The notes: a model not told the origin generated them from the sequence alone. 64,000 bases of DNA from Didymodactylos carnosus (GCA_905250885.1 CAJNOQ010000094.1:1-64000), one strand, 5' to 3'; shown: positions 26,288-42,243, counted from the stretch's first letter. Program-made: numbers and translations.

Positions 26288-28338
26288 CATATTTCATTCA
26301 TCATGTACGATGAGGATGATCAATCCTAAAGCATTTTTTATTTCGTCTACTTATCAGTGTTGTATATGATGAACACATGATTATTTTCTTTACACATTTG
26401 TCAAAAATCAAATAAACGGATTTTTTGATAAAGATTAGAAACAGTCTCTTGATTTTACTGAACAGTAGCGAAATGGATTAATGAAACAACTATTGTAGAT
26501 CAGAATTATACAATTCCTTCGAGACCTTTTTAAATTATCATTAAATTCTACTATTGCCTAGTCTACTATGATGATAATTAATGATGATAAGACTTGTCAA
26601 ATACTTTTATGTATATTAATTGACTTTATGTTTGGGTCGAATAAACAGTACAGATTTCATAAAAATGAGTATGATAAAAATCAATAACAACAAAACAAAA
26701 TTAAATCTTTTTAAGTAATAAAACAAAGACCTTGACACTAAGTTTTTCATTATAGGAAATTAAATTAAGAAAAAGAACAAAATATAGTACATAAACTAGT
26801 AACTTCAATTCTCTTACTACTCACTGTATGATAGTTTTTCTCTAGTCAAAAGAGAAAGAAATGCTTAATATTTCAGATTTTTATCATTGTTAAGAGTAAC
26901 CGAGGAATTTTCATCAAACAAAAGACAAGATTTTTTTCTCAGATACCTTGAAATGTCCATTCTTCTACATTTTCTTTTTTTTGAAAAGCTTAGTTGGAAA
27001 TTATTTTAAGATGTCTTCGGGGTTTCGAAAAACTGATTTAAAAATGTATTTCTGTAGTTAATAACTTCCTCTCGAGTAGTTATAATTACATTTTTTTTTT
27101 GAAAATGTGACATGTCTTTGAGACTATTGTCTAGTGAAACATTGAAAAGATAAATGTCTGGATTTGATAAATTTTAAACGAAACTAAAAGAGTAAATATG
27201 ATTTACATGTTAAAAAATAAATTTTTACAAAGAGTAGACTAGCAAAATGATATTTTAGATCATGAGAGGTGATTAAAACTATTCCGACAGTTAGCTTGCT
27301 TAGAAAAAATCTTCTCAAAATGTTCATACGAGACCTATAAACATTTAACTTGATAATTTTCCATTTAGATTTGTTGTATGTTAGCCAAAATACTCTCACT
27401 TGTCCCTATTCAGGTTTTTCACATTAATAAAGCAATTAAAAGGTTGCTTCAGCTTTGTTGATGTATCTTATGAAAGTAAATATAGTGTGATTATCCTAAC
27501 TTTTTCTACAGTCATTTATACGAATGAGATGATTTGGAAAGAATAGCACTGACAACAATTTCTACTTTTGCGATTTTGAACGTTTTTACATTGATAAGTG
27601 CTTATTTTAACGTTTCGTGAATCGATTTGATTTTTATTAAATATTAAATAATGACCTAAGGAAAAAAATTCTAAGAAGATAAACAAATAAACAATTTATT
27701 ATTAGATCGACATTATTATATTTCTTGATTTTTTAACTAAACACCCATAAGTTTATAGACGAACGATGTTGATACACAAGCGAGATGACACCATACAATA
27801 TATACAAATTGTACATTGTACATTCTTTCTTCTCTCTCTCTTTCTCTCATACATATATATATGATAGTTGTAGAAAAACAGTAATCTTTTCTCAGACAAA
27901 ATGGCGGTGATGATGGTATTACGATAGTCTACAGTTGTTCAATAAACTAAGTCATTTACAAGTAATTACCTTCTCATTAGTGAAAATGTTATGAGACTAC
28001 AATGAACATCGTTTAAATAAAAAAGAGAAAAGAGAACATTTTACATTGAGAAAGAAATGAACATGTCCTCTAGTATATATTGACCGCTAACACTATAACA
28101 ATCATATTAATAATTACTTATTGAGAAATATCATTACCCGTTGGAGACAGTAAGAAAAAGGAAAAAATAGCAGAGAAGAACATTTCAGCTACTATTCTGA
28201 CTAACTTTACCCGCTACCATGTAAATCTCACTTGTTGCCAAAACAGAGGGAATACATTGAACTTATTAGTGCTAATTAATTTTTCATCCATCCGGGTGAA
28301 GCAAAAAACAGTTCTAAAAATACTACTATGTTTGTATT

Positions 28339-28375
28339 ACACAAGAAAAAGAGAGAAGAGAGAGAGAGAGAGAAA
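28339..28375. repeat. (GA)n microsatellite
   Basis: An interrupted GA repeat of about 35 bases. Confidence 0.75.
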
Positions 28376-29298
28376 AAGAAGCTTTTAATCTCACTGCATG
28401 ACACCGATGAAATTAATACCATCACACTCGATATGGATATCATATCGTCGACGTCAATATATTGAATAATATTTGTATAAGAAAGTAACTTACTTACTTT
28501 CGAAAAAATCAATCAACATCTTATATAAATATAATTACATAATTCAGGGTCACACGCATCCATCCGATCGAATTTGTTCTACCTTGCTACTTATATTGAA
28601 CGGAGAAGGTTGGATGAGAGAAAAAGAGAAAGAACATTATACTGTATAGTTAGCGCTACAGCGTTCAACATACGCCATTTTATATTTTAGCTCTACCTGA
28701 GGTTATATATATTGTTGAACAGCAAACAAAGTTAATTAAGTGAACAGAGAAAAAAAAGCAAGAAAAGCCACAAAAGAATAACTGTTCATACATGACAAGG
28801 AAAGAAGAAAACGAAGAATGACTTCTTCATTACGTAAAAAAACAGGATGTGATGTACATATTGCAGGAGACAGTTTGTGAGAGAAAAATAGAAGTCGTGC
28901 AATTTGTAACAAAAAAAATATTCCATTCTTAACAAGAAAACCTTGATTAAAGAAGATCACAAAGTGAAGAACAAAAAGAATTAAATTTGGTATACATATT
29001 TGCTAGATATTTCAAATATCGAAAATTTGAGCAGTAGATAAAAATTACTTTTTATAAAGAAATTTAACAGTCTAAGCCGTCGAAAAATCCCAGATGTCTT
29101 CAACCAAAATTTAACGAAGCGAATAGCTGTACGAAAGAAAAAATGACAGAGATATATGAAGAACAAAGGATTTAACCAATTCATCTCTGATCTTTTATGC
29201 TGCTCTATTCAAATATAATATCGAGAATAAATCAAGTTTGAAATGACTGTGAAATATTCTGAACTCTGATTCCGATCAGAGACGGAGAGTGACATCTC

Positions 29299-29562
29299 CT
29301 AGATTTTTGACTTTTCGTCAGAATTTTCATCGTCAATTTTCACCACGGAAATATGTTCGATCAAACCCTTTTTTTTTGCCTCAGCAAAGATTTTTGTGAA
29401 CGTCAAAATCCGGTTTGTATCACTTCCGCTCAAACAGAACGCAGCGTATGAGTTAAAAAAAACTTTTTTTCGTTTATTACTGATCACTTTTCTTTTGACT
29501 ACTTGTCCTTCAAAAAATTTAGTCTCCTCTGACCTTAAAACAATCGGCGGGATCTCTGATCC
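29299..29562 (-). CDS. Exon-like open frame, 87 codons, unknown function
   Basis: The minus-strand frame opens directly after a TTTTCTAG acceptor-like site and runs 87 codons to a TAG. It includes FNSYAAFCLSGSDTNRIL and IEHISVVKIDDENSDEK. Base composition is clearly less AT-rich than the flanks, and the residue mix looks like real protein. No upstream exon with a fitting donor was found. GATCAGAGA at 29273-29281 reappears inverted at 29552-29560, so the block could be a small mobile element or a retained fragment of one. No family is recognised. Confidence 0.35.
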   Translation of the reverse strand, partial: GSEIPPIVLRSEETKFFEGQVVKRKVISNKRKKVFFNSYAAFCLSGSDTNRILTFTKIFAEAKKKGLIEHISVVKIDDENSDEKSKI

Positions 29563-30935
29563 CTAGAAAATATTCGTCAAACAAAATGTTCAAAACTTCA
29601 TAAAGTAAACTCTTCTGCTACTCTCATTTGTTCTTCTGTAGTCTGCCTTCTATCATATGTGTATCAAAGAGAAGTAGACTGTGATCAAGTTAAAACATGA
29701 GAATGATTGAATATCGATCAGGCTAATCTGTGGCATAATCATAATCACAAATGTATTAGGGATGCATATTTTCTTTTCATAGATTACGTACTATAATAAT
29801 AATAATAACAATGTAGAAGAAAAGTGTCTTATAGTAGTTTTTACACTCATATTATCTATCGATATAGTGGCATCTTATGTTCTTAGAAAAACAGATCACA
29901 CAAAAAATATATATGTTTTCTACTTTATATAATGAAAACAATAATGTAATGTTTAGACTAGATATTTGCATACTTAAGAAATTGAAATTATATGTTGCTA
30001 AATTAAACCAAAAGTCTTATTCAAGAGCGATCATTTAAAATTACATTGAAAGAAAAAATGATTATTGATTACAGCGTCATTGTATGTTGATAAAAGAGAA
30101 AATGATATTCAATACCTATACAAAAAAGGTATACCTATTGACCGTGATTAGTCTTTTATATCAGTATATCAAACAAAATATTTGTCTACGGGAAAAGACA
30201 GAGACAAGGGAAATATATGATCAAATAAGAGCTTATCAGAAAGGCCACTATAGCTAGTTATACGAACGATTTTATTCTTAATACTCCTGTCATTTTTCGA
30301 AGTCAATCATATTTTGTCGTTTAGTTCATGATTAGTTTCATTGAGATAAAAAACTATAGAAGATACTTTTTTGTAAAATTTACACTTAAATTCTATTTAT
30401 AATTGTAAAAAAAAGCGTGTTGTTTGTAAATTCGATAATTAGAAATTCCATTTTAAGTTTTCAGTATTAACTTGTATCATGTTTAAAAGAGAATAGATTA
30501 AAGTTTTAGAAGAATGACAATTAACTTCTTGTTTTAAGGAAAGAAGTGTATGGATAAGTTTGGATGGAAGATGGTTATAGACAGAAAAAACTTAACTTTT
30601 CTTAATAACACATTTATTACTGATTACATACCTAAGCCAGAGATTTGTTTAAAATCCTTAGTCAATCATTGACAAAATGAAAATAAAAGCCCAAATTAAT
30701 AATAATTATGCATGGTGTGAACATAATGATTATTTTATTAGCTTCTAATAATAATAATTATGTTTTAACAACTTTGTTGCATAAAACTATGTCTTTCTTC
30801 TTCTTTTTTGTCTTTTTTTATGTTTTATGATGATTGCACTAAACAGATAAAAAATGAGCAAAAAAATCCGGAGACAATTACTACTATTATTTGATCGTAG
30901 AAGCAGAACGAAAATGAAGGACAAATATTTTTATG

Positions 30936-31120
30936 CGTATGTATGTGTGTGTGTATGTATGTGTATATATATATATTTTTATATATGTACAGATCATCGT
31001 ACAGATGATGATGTTTTCTCATGATAAATAATTTCAATATAAAAAAAAAAATAAAATAAAATAAAAAGGAATAAATGAACGGTGTATATATACATATATA
31101 CAAATACACACACACACACA
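30936..31120. repeat. GT/TA/CA microsatellite cluster
   Basis: A GTATGTGTGTG and TATATA tract lies at about 30936-30976. An inverted-sense TATA and (CA)n tract lies at about 31083-31120. Together they make a simple-sequence cluster with some potential to fold back. Confidence 0.75.
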
Positions 31121-32111
31121 TACAATACATGTATCTATATTAATGCATTAAAAATAGACCTGAACAAATTTGATAACACGCAACTATCACACATAAAAAA
31201 AGAAAACTTTTTTTTCATCTTTCTTCCACTAAAGATACATAAAAAGCAACTGTTCATTTACTGACCTGACTTTTCAAGGTTATCATTAAATAGGGCGTAA
31301 ATTATGATGTTCAATAAGAAAGAAGAAGAAGAAAAAAATTCCGACAATTGAATGAATGATACCGTATATAAAATTATGTCCCAATTTGATGAGAAAAATT
31401 TTTTTTTTCTGTCATGATTATTAAATATATTCTCTTTCAATGATATATTTATATCTGAAAAATGAAAGACATCGATTAATTTGTTAACAGATAATTTTTT
31501 TGTGCATATGTTTCATGTAAAAAAAAAAATATTATACATAGAGAATAATTAACAATATCTATATTTTACATAAATTCTTTGTTCGTAAGAATGAAGTTCT
31601 ATATACAATATGATAATTTACATCAACCATGAAAATCATTGATGATATCCTTGGATATTTATGTATATATCTGTATTTATCTGTGAAATGAAACATCCAC
31701 CTTATACGCTAATTTTTATGGTCTACAAAAGGGTTAGATATATGATGTATTAATGAAATTTTATAATTCTACTAATGATGTATTTGGCCCATGGAAACAA
31801 TATTTATTATCTGATTTTTATGTATATCAATGATAACTAATAAAACAAATAAAATATAAAATATACCATATACATCGATCAATAACTATTATTGAATTGA
31901 ATTTTTATGAATAAAAAAAATATATATTATTCTAATATGTCAATAACTAACTATAGAGTATATATCAATAGATTCTAGAATTTGTTTAAAAAAAAAAAAA
32001 TTATTCTACTAGATACTCTCTGTTTTTTGTTAATAAATAACATGATCAAGGTTAAGTTTATTGTCTGTTATATATCGACCTAGACAAAATAGAAAGAATT
32101 TCTTTTTTCAT

Positions 32112-32148
32112 ACTCTCTCTTTCTCTTCCTCTCTCTCTCTCTCTCACA
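32112..32148. repeat. (CT)n pyrimidine tract
   Basis: An interrupted CT repeat ending in CACACC. Confidence 0.8.
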
Positions 32149-35100
32149 CCCTTTAGAACGGAAGATGATCTTAAAAATGAATGATCGATTAAATAATATG
32201 AAATAATTTAATTTAAAATATGAAGTTATTGTAATATTTTATTTGATAAAGATACTTTTATCTAAGAGATGTTGAATTAAAACAAAGCGAAGAAAGAAAA
32301 CTAAAAAGGTAGTGAGCTACCGTGACGAACAGAAATAACTTCTTTTTCCCGCTCTTTCTCTTACACATACACAGACACAAACACTTGAGCCTGTCAAACC
32401 CTATTAAATAAGAATGGTCAACGAACCTATTACAATGTCAACAACTGAATTAATCAACATTAATAAAAATAAATATTTTTTGCTTATTCGCAGTAAATAA
32501 ATTGAAAAAATGTGTATAATAAATTGTTTTACATTTGTCTCTCAGTTATACAACTTATCAACCATTTATTTTCATAAAATTGTTATTTTTCTATTGATCT
32601 ACCGATCAATATCGAAACAAATGTGTTGATGAACAAGATTTGAATTTATATTTTAGTATTAATATATTTACACATGATTTTTATTAATTATTATATGTTC
32701 AATATGAGAGAAAGTATGATTCTGTCTAATCTAATAAACATTTGTATTATCTCAGAAGGATCACTCAAAAGTTTTCTTGTAAAATAAAGTATCATGTATC
32801 CAAACTATCGAAAGACAATATTTTCTTACCCTATTATTTTTTCTTTTAAACATTTGTTTACTTCATATTGTTATTAATAATTTTTCCAATAAATTAAAAC
32901 AGAAAAAAACAGAACTATTTAGAGATTTCAGACTTAAACTGATAATTTTACCAGATCATCATATTTAATGTTAATGTTAATCATTGTAACATTTTTCCAA
33001 TCTCTACATTCCATATTAGACACATTAACAAACAAAAAAAAAGAGTAGTTCTATTCAATAGTAAGATAGAAGACTAATTTTTTTTTTCTTCTCTTCTATA
33101 TATGTTGATATGTATATATAATGTTCACTTATTGTTGACTATAGAGGAAAATATATTTTATATAAGTTTTTAACCTCGGAAACATATGAAACATCACTGA
33201 CATGTAAGATGTTTTCAATATACAGTACTGTAAACATAATCGTGTTTTATTCACATTCTGTCTATTCGTTTATAACAATGGATGTTGATTTAACCCTATC
33301 AATTAATCATTCAACACTCACATCTTTTCACTGCTACTTTTAACTTCAAACAATTTCTCACTTTTAATAAAAAGATTACATTTTCATGTCATAATATTAA
33401 TATTTATAAATTATGTTAATAAGAAATTTTTCCTAATAGTTATTCTAATATTATATACAATAATTATATTCATTATCATTTCATATTAAGGAGTTTTTGA
33501 AAATATGATAATATTGTCATTAATATTTAAAAAATTTTCGTCTACATTTGTCTTAAACATATGTATCAAATCATAATTTAAAATTGTTGTGAACAAATTA
33601 ACTGTAAACCTTCTATCAAATGATTTTTTTTTTTCTACTTACCTTGAAGTTTGTTAGAACGGTTGTAATTATGTTTATTAGTCAAAGATACTGTCGTGAA
33701 TAAAATCGCTTGTATCTATATCTCAATTGTTCATTGATACAATCAAAAAAATGCAGAAAAAAAACGATTATATGATGGCCATGTAACATGTATGTTGTAC
33801 ATATATCATTTTTTCTACTTTTCATGATTAACTAAAAATTGCATTGTCAAAATTATTATTGAACATTTAAATAACCGTAGAGAAAATGCTGACATATTTT
33901 GATCATATCTATTTTAAAATAGTATAGACTAGATGTGTTACTAATATTATGCATATATATTTCTCTCTTTAAGATATACTATTGCTTAAAATATATTAGG
34001 ACTATACATCAAATTTTCAAGGGATTTAAATTTAAATGTTGTGTTGCATTAACACTCGAGAAAATGAAGTATCCTGTATTTAAAGAGAATTGACAATAGT
34101 TGGCCTATATGTTAGATTCATCTCGTAAAATATTTTCATTCGTTAGGTATTTTCAGTCGAAGTTCGCTACAAACTTTTACGAAAATAAGATAATTTATAT
34201 GTCATCCGTTAATGTTAACAAATGCAATTTGTTCCACGTGTTTGAAAAAAACTCAATGAGGCAAACCATTCTCACCACGCAATCTAAGACCAAGATGTAA
34301 TAGCAAATCAGGAGCGTATACAACTAAAAAGTTACGCTCATTTGCAAATAATCATGTAAGAGCAAATGATTCCAATTTGTAGGAGTCAGTTCATACATGA
34401 TGTAAGAAAATGATGGCCTAATCCAACAAATCTGTCAAACTAAGCCGATTTTTGTTTAGTTTGATATTTCAATACAGAATTTCGAGCATTTTATAATGAA
34501 TATAGCATAGTAGATGACGATTAATGATTCTAAACTTCAAATCATGAAGCCAACACCGTGAATTTATTAGCCATTAGACAATATCATAAAACTATTATTC
34601 AGAAAAAAAAATGTTTCTTGTTCTTTCAACACTAGTTATACATCAATTATATAGCTGGTATTAACACTTTCTATAACTCTTCTGGTGAGGACTGCTCAGA
34701 GTTGTAAAACCTCTCATTATGTAGAGAAATGCTTAGGCTACAACGTAATTTTGCTGAAAATCAGAACAGTATAAAACTGTCTTCATCTAAATAACATGTT
34801 TCCTAGTTCTGTAGAATATATTCCTAAAAAATAATGATCTTGTTGTTAAAAAGTCGTAAAAGGATAAAAAAGCTGCTTTCATAACTGGTACATACCCACT
34901 CAAAACATAAGTTTATTTTATGATGCCGCAAAAAGTTATACAGTATTCTAATTTAACTGTACAACTCTAGGTTTATTAAGTATCGTTGGCTGATAAGAAA
35001 TATTTTCGAATTCTCTCGTTGTCAAGAAGTAAATTACATCTGCTAAACAAATGGAATTTTGTAACAGACAAACGAAATCGGATCAAGTTTTACATTGCCG

Positions 35101-35305
35101 TGAATCATACAACAAGCGACAATTATTGACGTGGAATATGATGCTATCCCAACGAACAACCCTTGATTAATAAATATTTGATTATGAGACAGGAAACTCA
35201 TTGAAGATCTCACAAAATTTATCCTTATCGCTAGTTTAATCTAAACATTGTTGTCTCCTGTTGTATCACACAAATTAACAAAATAAAGGAGTCATAGTTT
35301 AAATA

Positions 35306-37139
35306 ACGGGTGCTTCAGAAGAAATTGCCCGCTGGTATTTTCGTCTTTTCTCCCTTGTCTTCTATCGATTTGAGCTCGACGTGGCCAGCTAACGGTCCAC
35401 CTTCGGATGAGAAGGTTCGAATTTTTATTTCAACTTCAGTAAAGCTTAAAAATACATCATCAGACGCAGTTTTTCACGGTGATTACAAATCTGGACTCAA
35501 AAACAAATGAAAGTCAAATATTCATGATGAAAATTTGAATTTTTAAATTTTAAATTTAATTTTCTGAGCTAAATATTTTTTCCAAAAATTCTGAAAACCA
35601 TACCGTCGGATAGAGAATCAAATTCTCTACCAGAGGGCTCATTTGTTTTGACGCTCAGATGTTAAATTTCGTTTTTATTTTCTAAAAATAGTTTCGACGG
35701 TTATTTTGTGAGCAATTTTATGTCCATTTAATATAACTTTGAAAATTTATTTTGGGCTGCATGGGATGACAGGCACTCTCCAACTATCTATCTATGTGCA
35801 AATTAGAGTTTGCTAAGCAGTTCTGTGAGTTCTGTGACAGAAAAAATATATACCAAACCATCTGCAAAGAAGAGCAAAAAACGGTGAAATTCCGTAACGG
35901 TCACTTTTATTCGATTTCCTCTGCCAGGGAACTAATTCAAGAAAAAGTCGGTAGTGATTCTGATAGCACAAACTGTGAGCTTTAATTTGGTATTAAGTAA
36001 TCATTTTAAAATTAATTTAAGGCTGAATAATTTACATTGTACTGGAATACCCAAAAAAACACTTCCATCTTTTGAAATTCCGTAACGGCCTCTATTTTGA
36101 CTATAACTTTTGATCCGCTTCTTCAATCAAGCTCAAATTATTTTTGGTAGCAGAACTTCCTAATATTCATCATCGGTATAAATTTCATTGATAAACGTTG
36201 CTTCTTTGCCGAGATAAGGGGCACAGAAGACGAAAAAATGAAATTACGTAACATATGGCCAAGTCGAGCTACTTCTTTTTGCAAAAGATGCGCCTTGAAA
36301 TACTCTACAAAATCATACCTAAACTATAATTTCAGAACTTCAATCAAGAAAACTAAGTCAATTAGGTGAAAGTCGAAAACGATGAAAATTTTCCAAACTC
36401 AACAATGATTTCTTGTGTTAACGTTTTGAAAGTACAAAAAACTGAATTAGCCATTCTGTAGCTCTGACTTCGCTCTATCTTTTAGCTACGCTTCAGATTT
36501 TTTCACATCAAAAGCCACGGCGAAATAATAGTTTTTCTGTCGGTTGTCATGCATTTTTTGATTAATTTTTTAAATTTTGGGTATAGTAGTGCTTTGAGTA
36601 AAAGTCCCATAACTCCGTCAGAGTGAAAGCTTTTTCAGTCGGATTAGTTTTATTTTGATCAGAAATGATTGCTCTTTTCTATCTAACTGCAAAACCAAAA
36701 ATTCAATCATGTTTTCCGTGTTTTGCTTGAGCACATTGTTGGAAATAGGAGGTTGTCAACTTTTGACGTATTTTTGTAACTTTGTTCTCCAACATGCCAT
36801 CTGCACTAAAAAAATTGTTTACAGACTACGAGAAAGAGCACATTTGAAAGTACCAAACACAAACTGAGTTCTCACTTTTGCTACACTTTTTAGCGGAAAT
36901 AGCAGCAGAAGAAAAAGTTCACATCGAAAAAAATTTTGAGTTTGGAAAGTTTTCATCTTTTTCGACTTTCATCTAATTGACTTAGTTTTCTTGATTGAAG
37001 TTCTGAAATTATAGTTTAGGTATGATTTTGTAGAGTATTTCAAGGCGCATCTTTTGCAAAAAGAAGTAGCTCAAATCGATAGAAGAAAAGGGAGAACAGA
37101 CGAAAATATCAAGAGGATAATTTCTTCTGAAGGACCCGT
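35306..37139. mobile_element. Outer TIR element with TA target duplication
   Basis: An 81-bp left terminal repeat (35306-35386) begins ACGGGTGCTTCAGAAG. It matches the reverse complement of the right end, read from 37139 down to 37072 and then, past an insertion, 36270-36257. Identity is about 85% by eye. A TA dinucleotide flanks both ends (35304-35305 and 37140-37141), as expected for the Tc1/mariner/pogo group. No transposase frame is visible, so this is a non-autonomous copy of about 1.0 kb without the insert. Within it, GAAATTCCGTAACGG occurs at about 35886-35900 and 36074-36088, with a variant near 36240. Confidence 0.7.
36271..37067. mobile_element. Inner foldback element inserted in the outer one
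   Basis: Arms of about 132 bp at 36271-36402 and 36936-37067 are near-perfect inverted copies, with about 3 mismatches counted by eye. Each arm starts ACTTCTTTTTGCAAAAG. AGCT flanks both sides (36267-36270 and 37068-37071). The intact left arm of the outer element has AGCT once at the matching position, so this is a 4-bp target duplication. The interior of about 530 bp has no recognisable protein; the open frame 36655-36867 is Cys/Leu-rich and unconvincing. The superfamily is not assigned. Confidence 0.72.
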
Positions 37140-37275
37140 TAGTGTGCATATTTTTCAGTTTGATCTTCCACTTCATTTTTTTTCTATTTTACACATTACA
37201 GTATCTCGTAAAAGATTTTTTTGTTTTTTCTAAAAATTTTATAAATAACACTGAATATAAAAAAATATATTGCAC

Positions 37276-40100
<2,825 letters not shown>

Positions 40101-40155
40101 TCTAGAACAAAAAAAAAAGAATAAAAAAGAAGTGAAACAAATCATCTGTAATTAG

Positions 40156-40205
40156 AATAATATTTTCAATTATAATTCTATCTCATTATGATAAAACGAT
40201 TCAAC
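40156..40205 (+). repeat. Copy 1 of a 40-50 bp repeat, upstream of PEX6
   Basis: It contains AATTATAATTCTATCTCAT followed by a variant of CGTGATAAAACGATTCAAC. The same unit recurs inverted at 42052-42097 and directly at 42203-42243. Copy 1 is the most diverged. Confidence 0.75.
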
Positions 40206-40532
40206 ATAAGGGGGTGGGGGGGCGATAATCACTCCCGTTTTTTTCATAACTTTGTAGGTACATCAAGATGTATATACCCTGAAGTGTTTTCGATGTACAG
40301 ATTTGTAACTGCTGAGATAAGAATTTTTTACTAATTTCATACGATTTTGATCCCCTATTTAAAAAATTTATAAAAATTCAAAATTAAAGCTGAAAGTCTT
40401 ATTGTTACGCAGTTCGACAGCGCACATTAAGTGACATATACTCACAAGTTATAACGAAAATTGACCTAACTGTGTCTGAGAACATTAACAGTTTCCATTC
40501 TAGTGCAGTTTGAGTCCTTAAAATAATTTTTT

Positions 40533-40938
40533 GAAACTTATGGACGCATTTCTAAAACAACGAAGCATTTTGACGAAATATTTTCACTGGCAAAGTTATT
40601 CAGGATAATCCTCTTTATATGCTAAGTGGAGCACTTTTTTAATTTTAGTGAGAAAATTTTTAAATAAATTTTATTTATAATTTATAAATAATAATTAATA
40701 AAAATTAAAAAATAATTAAATAAAATAAATAAAAATTTATTATAATAAAATTAAATAATAATTTTTTATAATAAATTTATTTGAAATTTTTATGTAAATT
40801 ACATTTATTTCAAAATTTTCCCACTAAAATTAAAAAAGTACTCCACTTAGCATATGAAGAGGATTATCTTGAACAACTTTGCCAGTGAAAATATTTCTTC
40901 AAAATGCTTCGCTGTTTTCGAAATGTGTTCATAAGTTC
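40533..40938. mobile_element. Foldback element with AT-rich loop
   Basis: A left arm (about 40533-40671) and a right arm (about 40798-40938) are inverted copies at roughly 88% identity by eye. Shared segments include ATATTTTCACTGGCAAAG and CATATGCTAAGTGGAG. The spacer of about 125 bp is almost pure A and T. No coding frame or clear target duplication was found. It resembles a MITE or foldback element. Confidence 0.6.
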
Positions 40939-41953
40939 GCGGACGAGGTAATGAAAAAATTGAATTTCCATGCAAGAGCGATTTTACCTAATATTCACTG
41001 GTATTCACTAAGTGTTTGAATTTTTTTCGAAAAACGAATATTGCTGTGAGACTCAGCGTGATGGATAACCCATGTTTTCATTCATTCGAGATTACCACAC
41101 CTAAGGAAATATCGATCCTGGGACTTCGAGGAAATCCGATAGCGCGCCTAAACCGCGAAAGATTTTGCAGAAAATATTTTAGGTTATCATACCTATATGA
41201 GAAACACTGGGATATTCTGTTAGATCTTGGAACCACGACCCACTTTTTTAAAGACTAACAAGATATACCACCTGTAGGTGGTATTTTCTCAGATATTGTT
41301 ATGTCAGCCTGTAGCTAATTATCTCCTCTATACATTGCTGAAAACCGCAAGTCTTCGAAGTGCATTATTCAAAAATTATTAAAGAAATAGCCACGGGCAT
41401 TCTTCTGTAATAATATATGAGCTCTTAATTCATATAAAAGCCCATGTATGAAAAAATCTCGAAAAAAACCCACATTCATGACAGATTAAAAAATATAATA
41501 CAGGATTTTGTAGCGCTTGAGTAACTGATTCGAATGATATATTATTCCTTATATTTGAGCAAAAAGGGTTGAAGAAAAAAATAATGCAAACGACCAGACT
41601 ACATCGAACTGGCATCAGTTTTAGAAAAAGTCTATTAGATAGAAATTTTTTCTTCTTTTACATACATAATAACTATGAATAATTGTGCATCTAAACATAC
41701 TTGTATAAACAATCCTCATTATTATAGAAAAATTATTTGTGTCATTATTCTGAATGACTTCTGTCGAATATCGAAAACCAGCCGTTAGACCGAAAATTTT
41801 GACCAACGTCCAACGTTAAAAAATTCATAACTTCACCAATATTCATAGGATCGCCGAAATTTCTTAAAGATATATAGTACTCAACGCACTCTACAAACTG
41901 GCATAATTAGAGGACAGGTTTGTGGATGGTTACCCGTCCCTTAAAAAAAAAAA

Positions 41954-42043
41954 TCAAAATTTTATTTGTTCAGTGTGAATTATTTATCATTTTTTTGTTT
42001 TTACAAACAGAAAAAGAAGAAAAAAAAAATAACAGAAAAAGAT
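41954..42043 (+). repeat. About 90-bp direct repeat, distal copy
   Basis: This matches 42273-42358 along nearly its full length, including TTTTTACAAACAGAAAAAGA. The other copy abuts the PSMC5 stop codon, so this one is probably a duplicate of the PSMC5 3' flank. Confidence 0.75.
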
Positions 42044-42051
42044 TTTTTTAA

Positions 42052-42243
42052 GTTGAATCGTTTTATCACGATGAGATAGAATTATAATTAAGAATATTTT
42101 AAATTTAAGTGAAACTTGAATTTAATTTTATAAATATCTTAATATGAATAATATCATAAACTCAAATGAAACTTTATTTTATTTATAATTGAATAGGTTA
42201 GGATAATATTCTTAATTATAATTCTATCTCATCGTGATAAAAC
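42052..42243. mobile_element. Small inverted-repeat (MITE-like) element
   Basis: Arms at 42060-42098 and 42204-42242 are perfect inverted copies of about 39 bp around an AT-rich spacer of about 105 bp. The arm unit is the same repeat found singly at 40156-40205. No clear target-site duplication is visible. Confidence 0.6.

Larger units (their letters stand above)
14716..35303. other. Gene-poor interval of about 20.6 kb
   Basis: I find no multi-exon gene here on either strand. The sequence is AT-rich with many poly-A/T, GA/CT, GT/CA, TA and TTAC tracts. The longest open frame, 166 codons at 20151-20651 plus, is a Phe/Ser-rich translation of a pyrimidine-rich strand and is rejected. The one exon-like frame is at 29299-29562. 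The first part upstream of 14715 presumably carries the protocadherin promoter and 5' UTR. Distal enhancers or a non-coding RNA are possible but not visible. No tRNA or rRNA was recognised by eye. Confidence 0.6.

Noticed and set aside
35310-35510. 66-codon frame at the left end of the outer TIR element
   Set aside because: It begins inside the terminal repeat and shows no transposase or other signature.
41016-41258. 80-codon plus-strand frame with mixed composition
   Set aside because: It has no recognisable family, splice context or conserved motif. It lies in the rearranged repeat block and may be a chance open frame.
40207-41951. Possible non-LTR retroelement ending in the A-run at 41941-41953
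   Set aside because: No reverse transcriptase or endonuclease frame is visible, the interior is dominated by a foldback, and no target duplication flanks the A-run.
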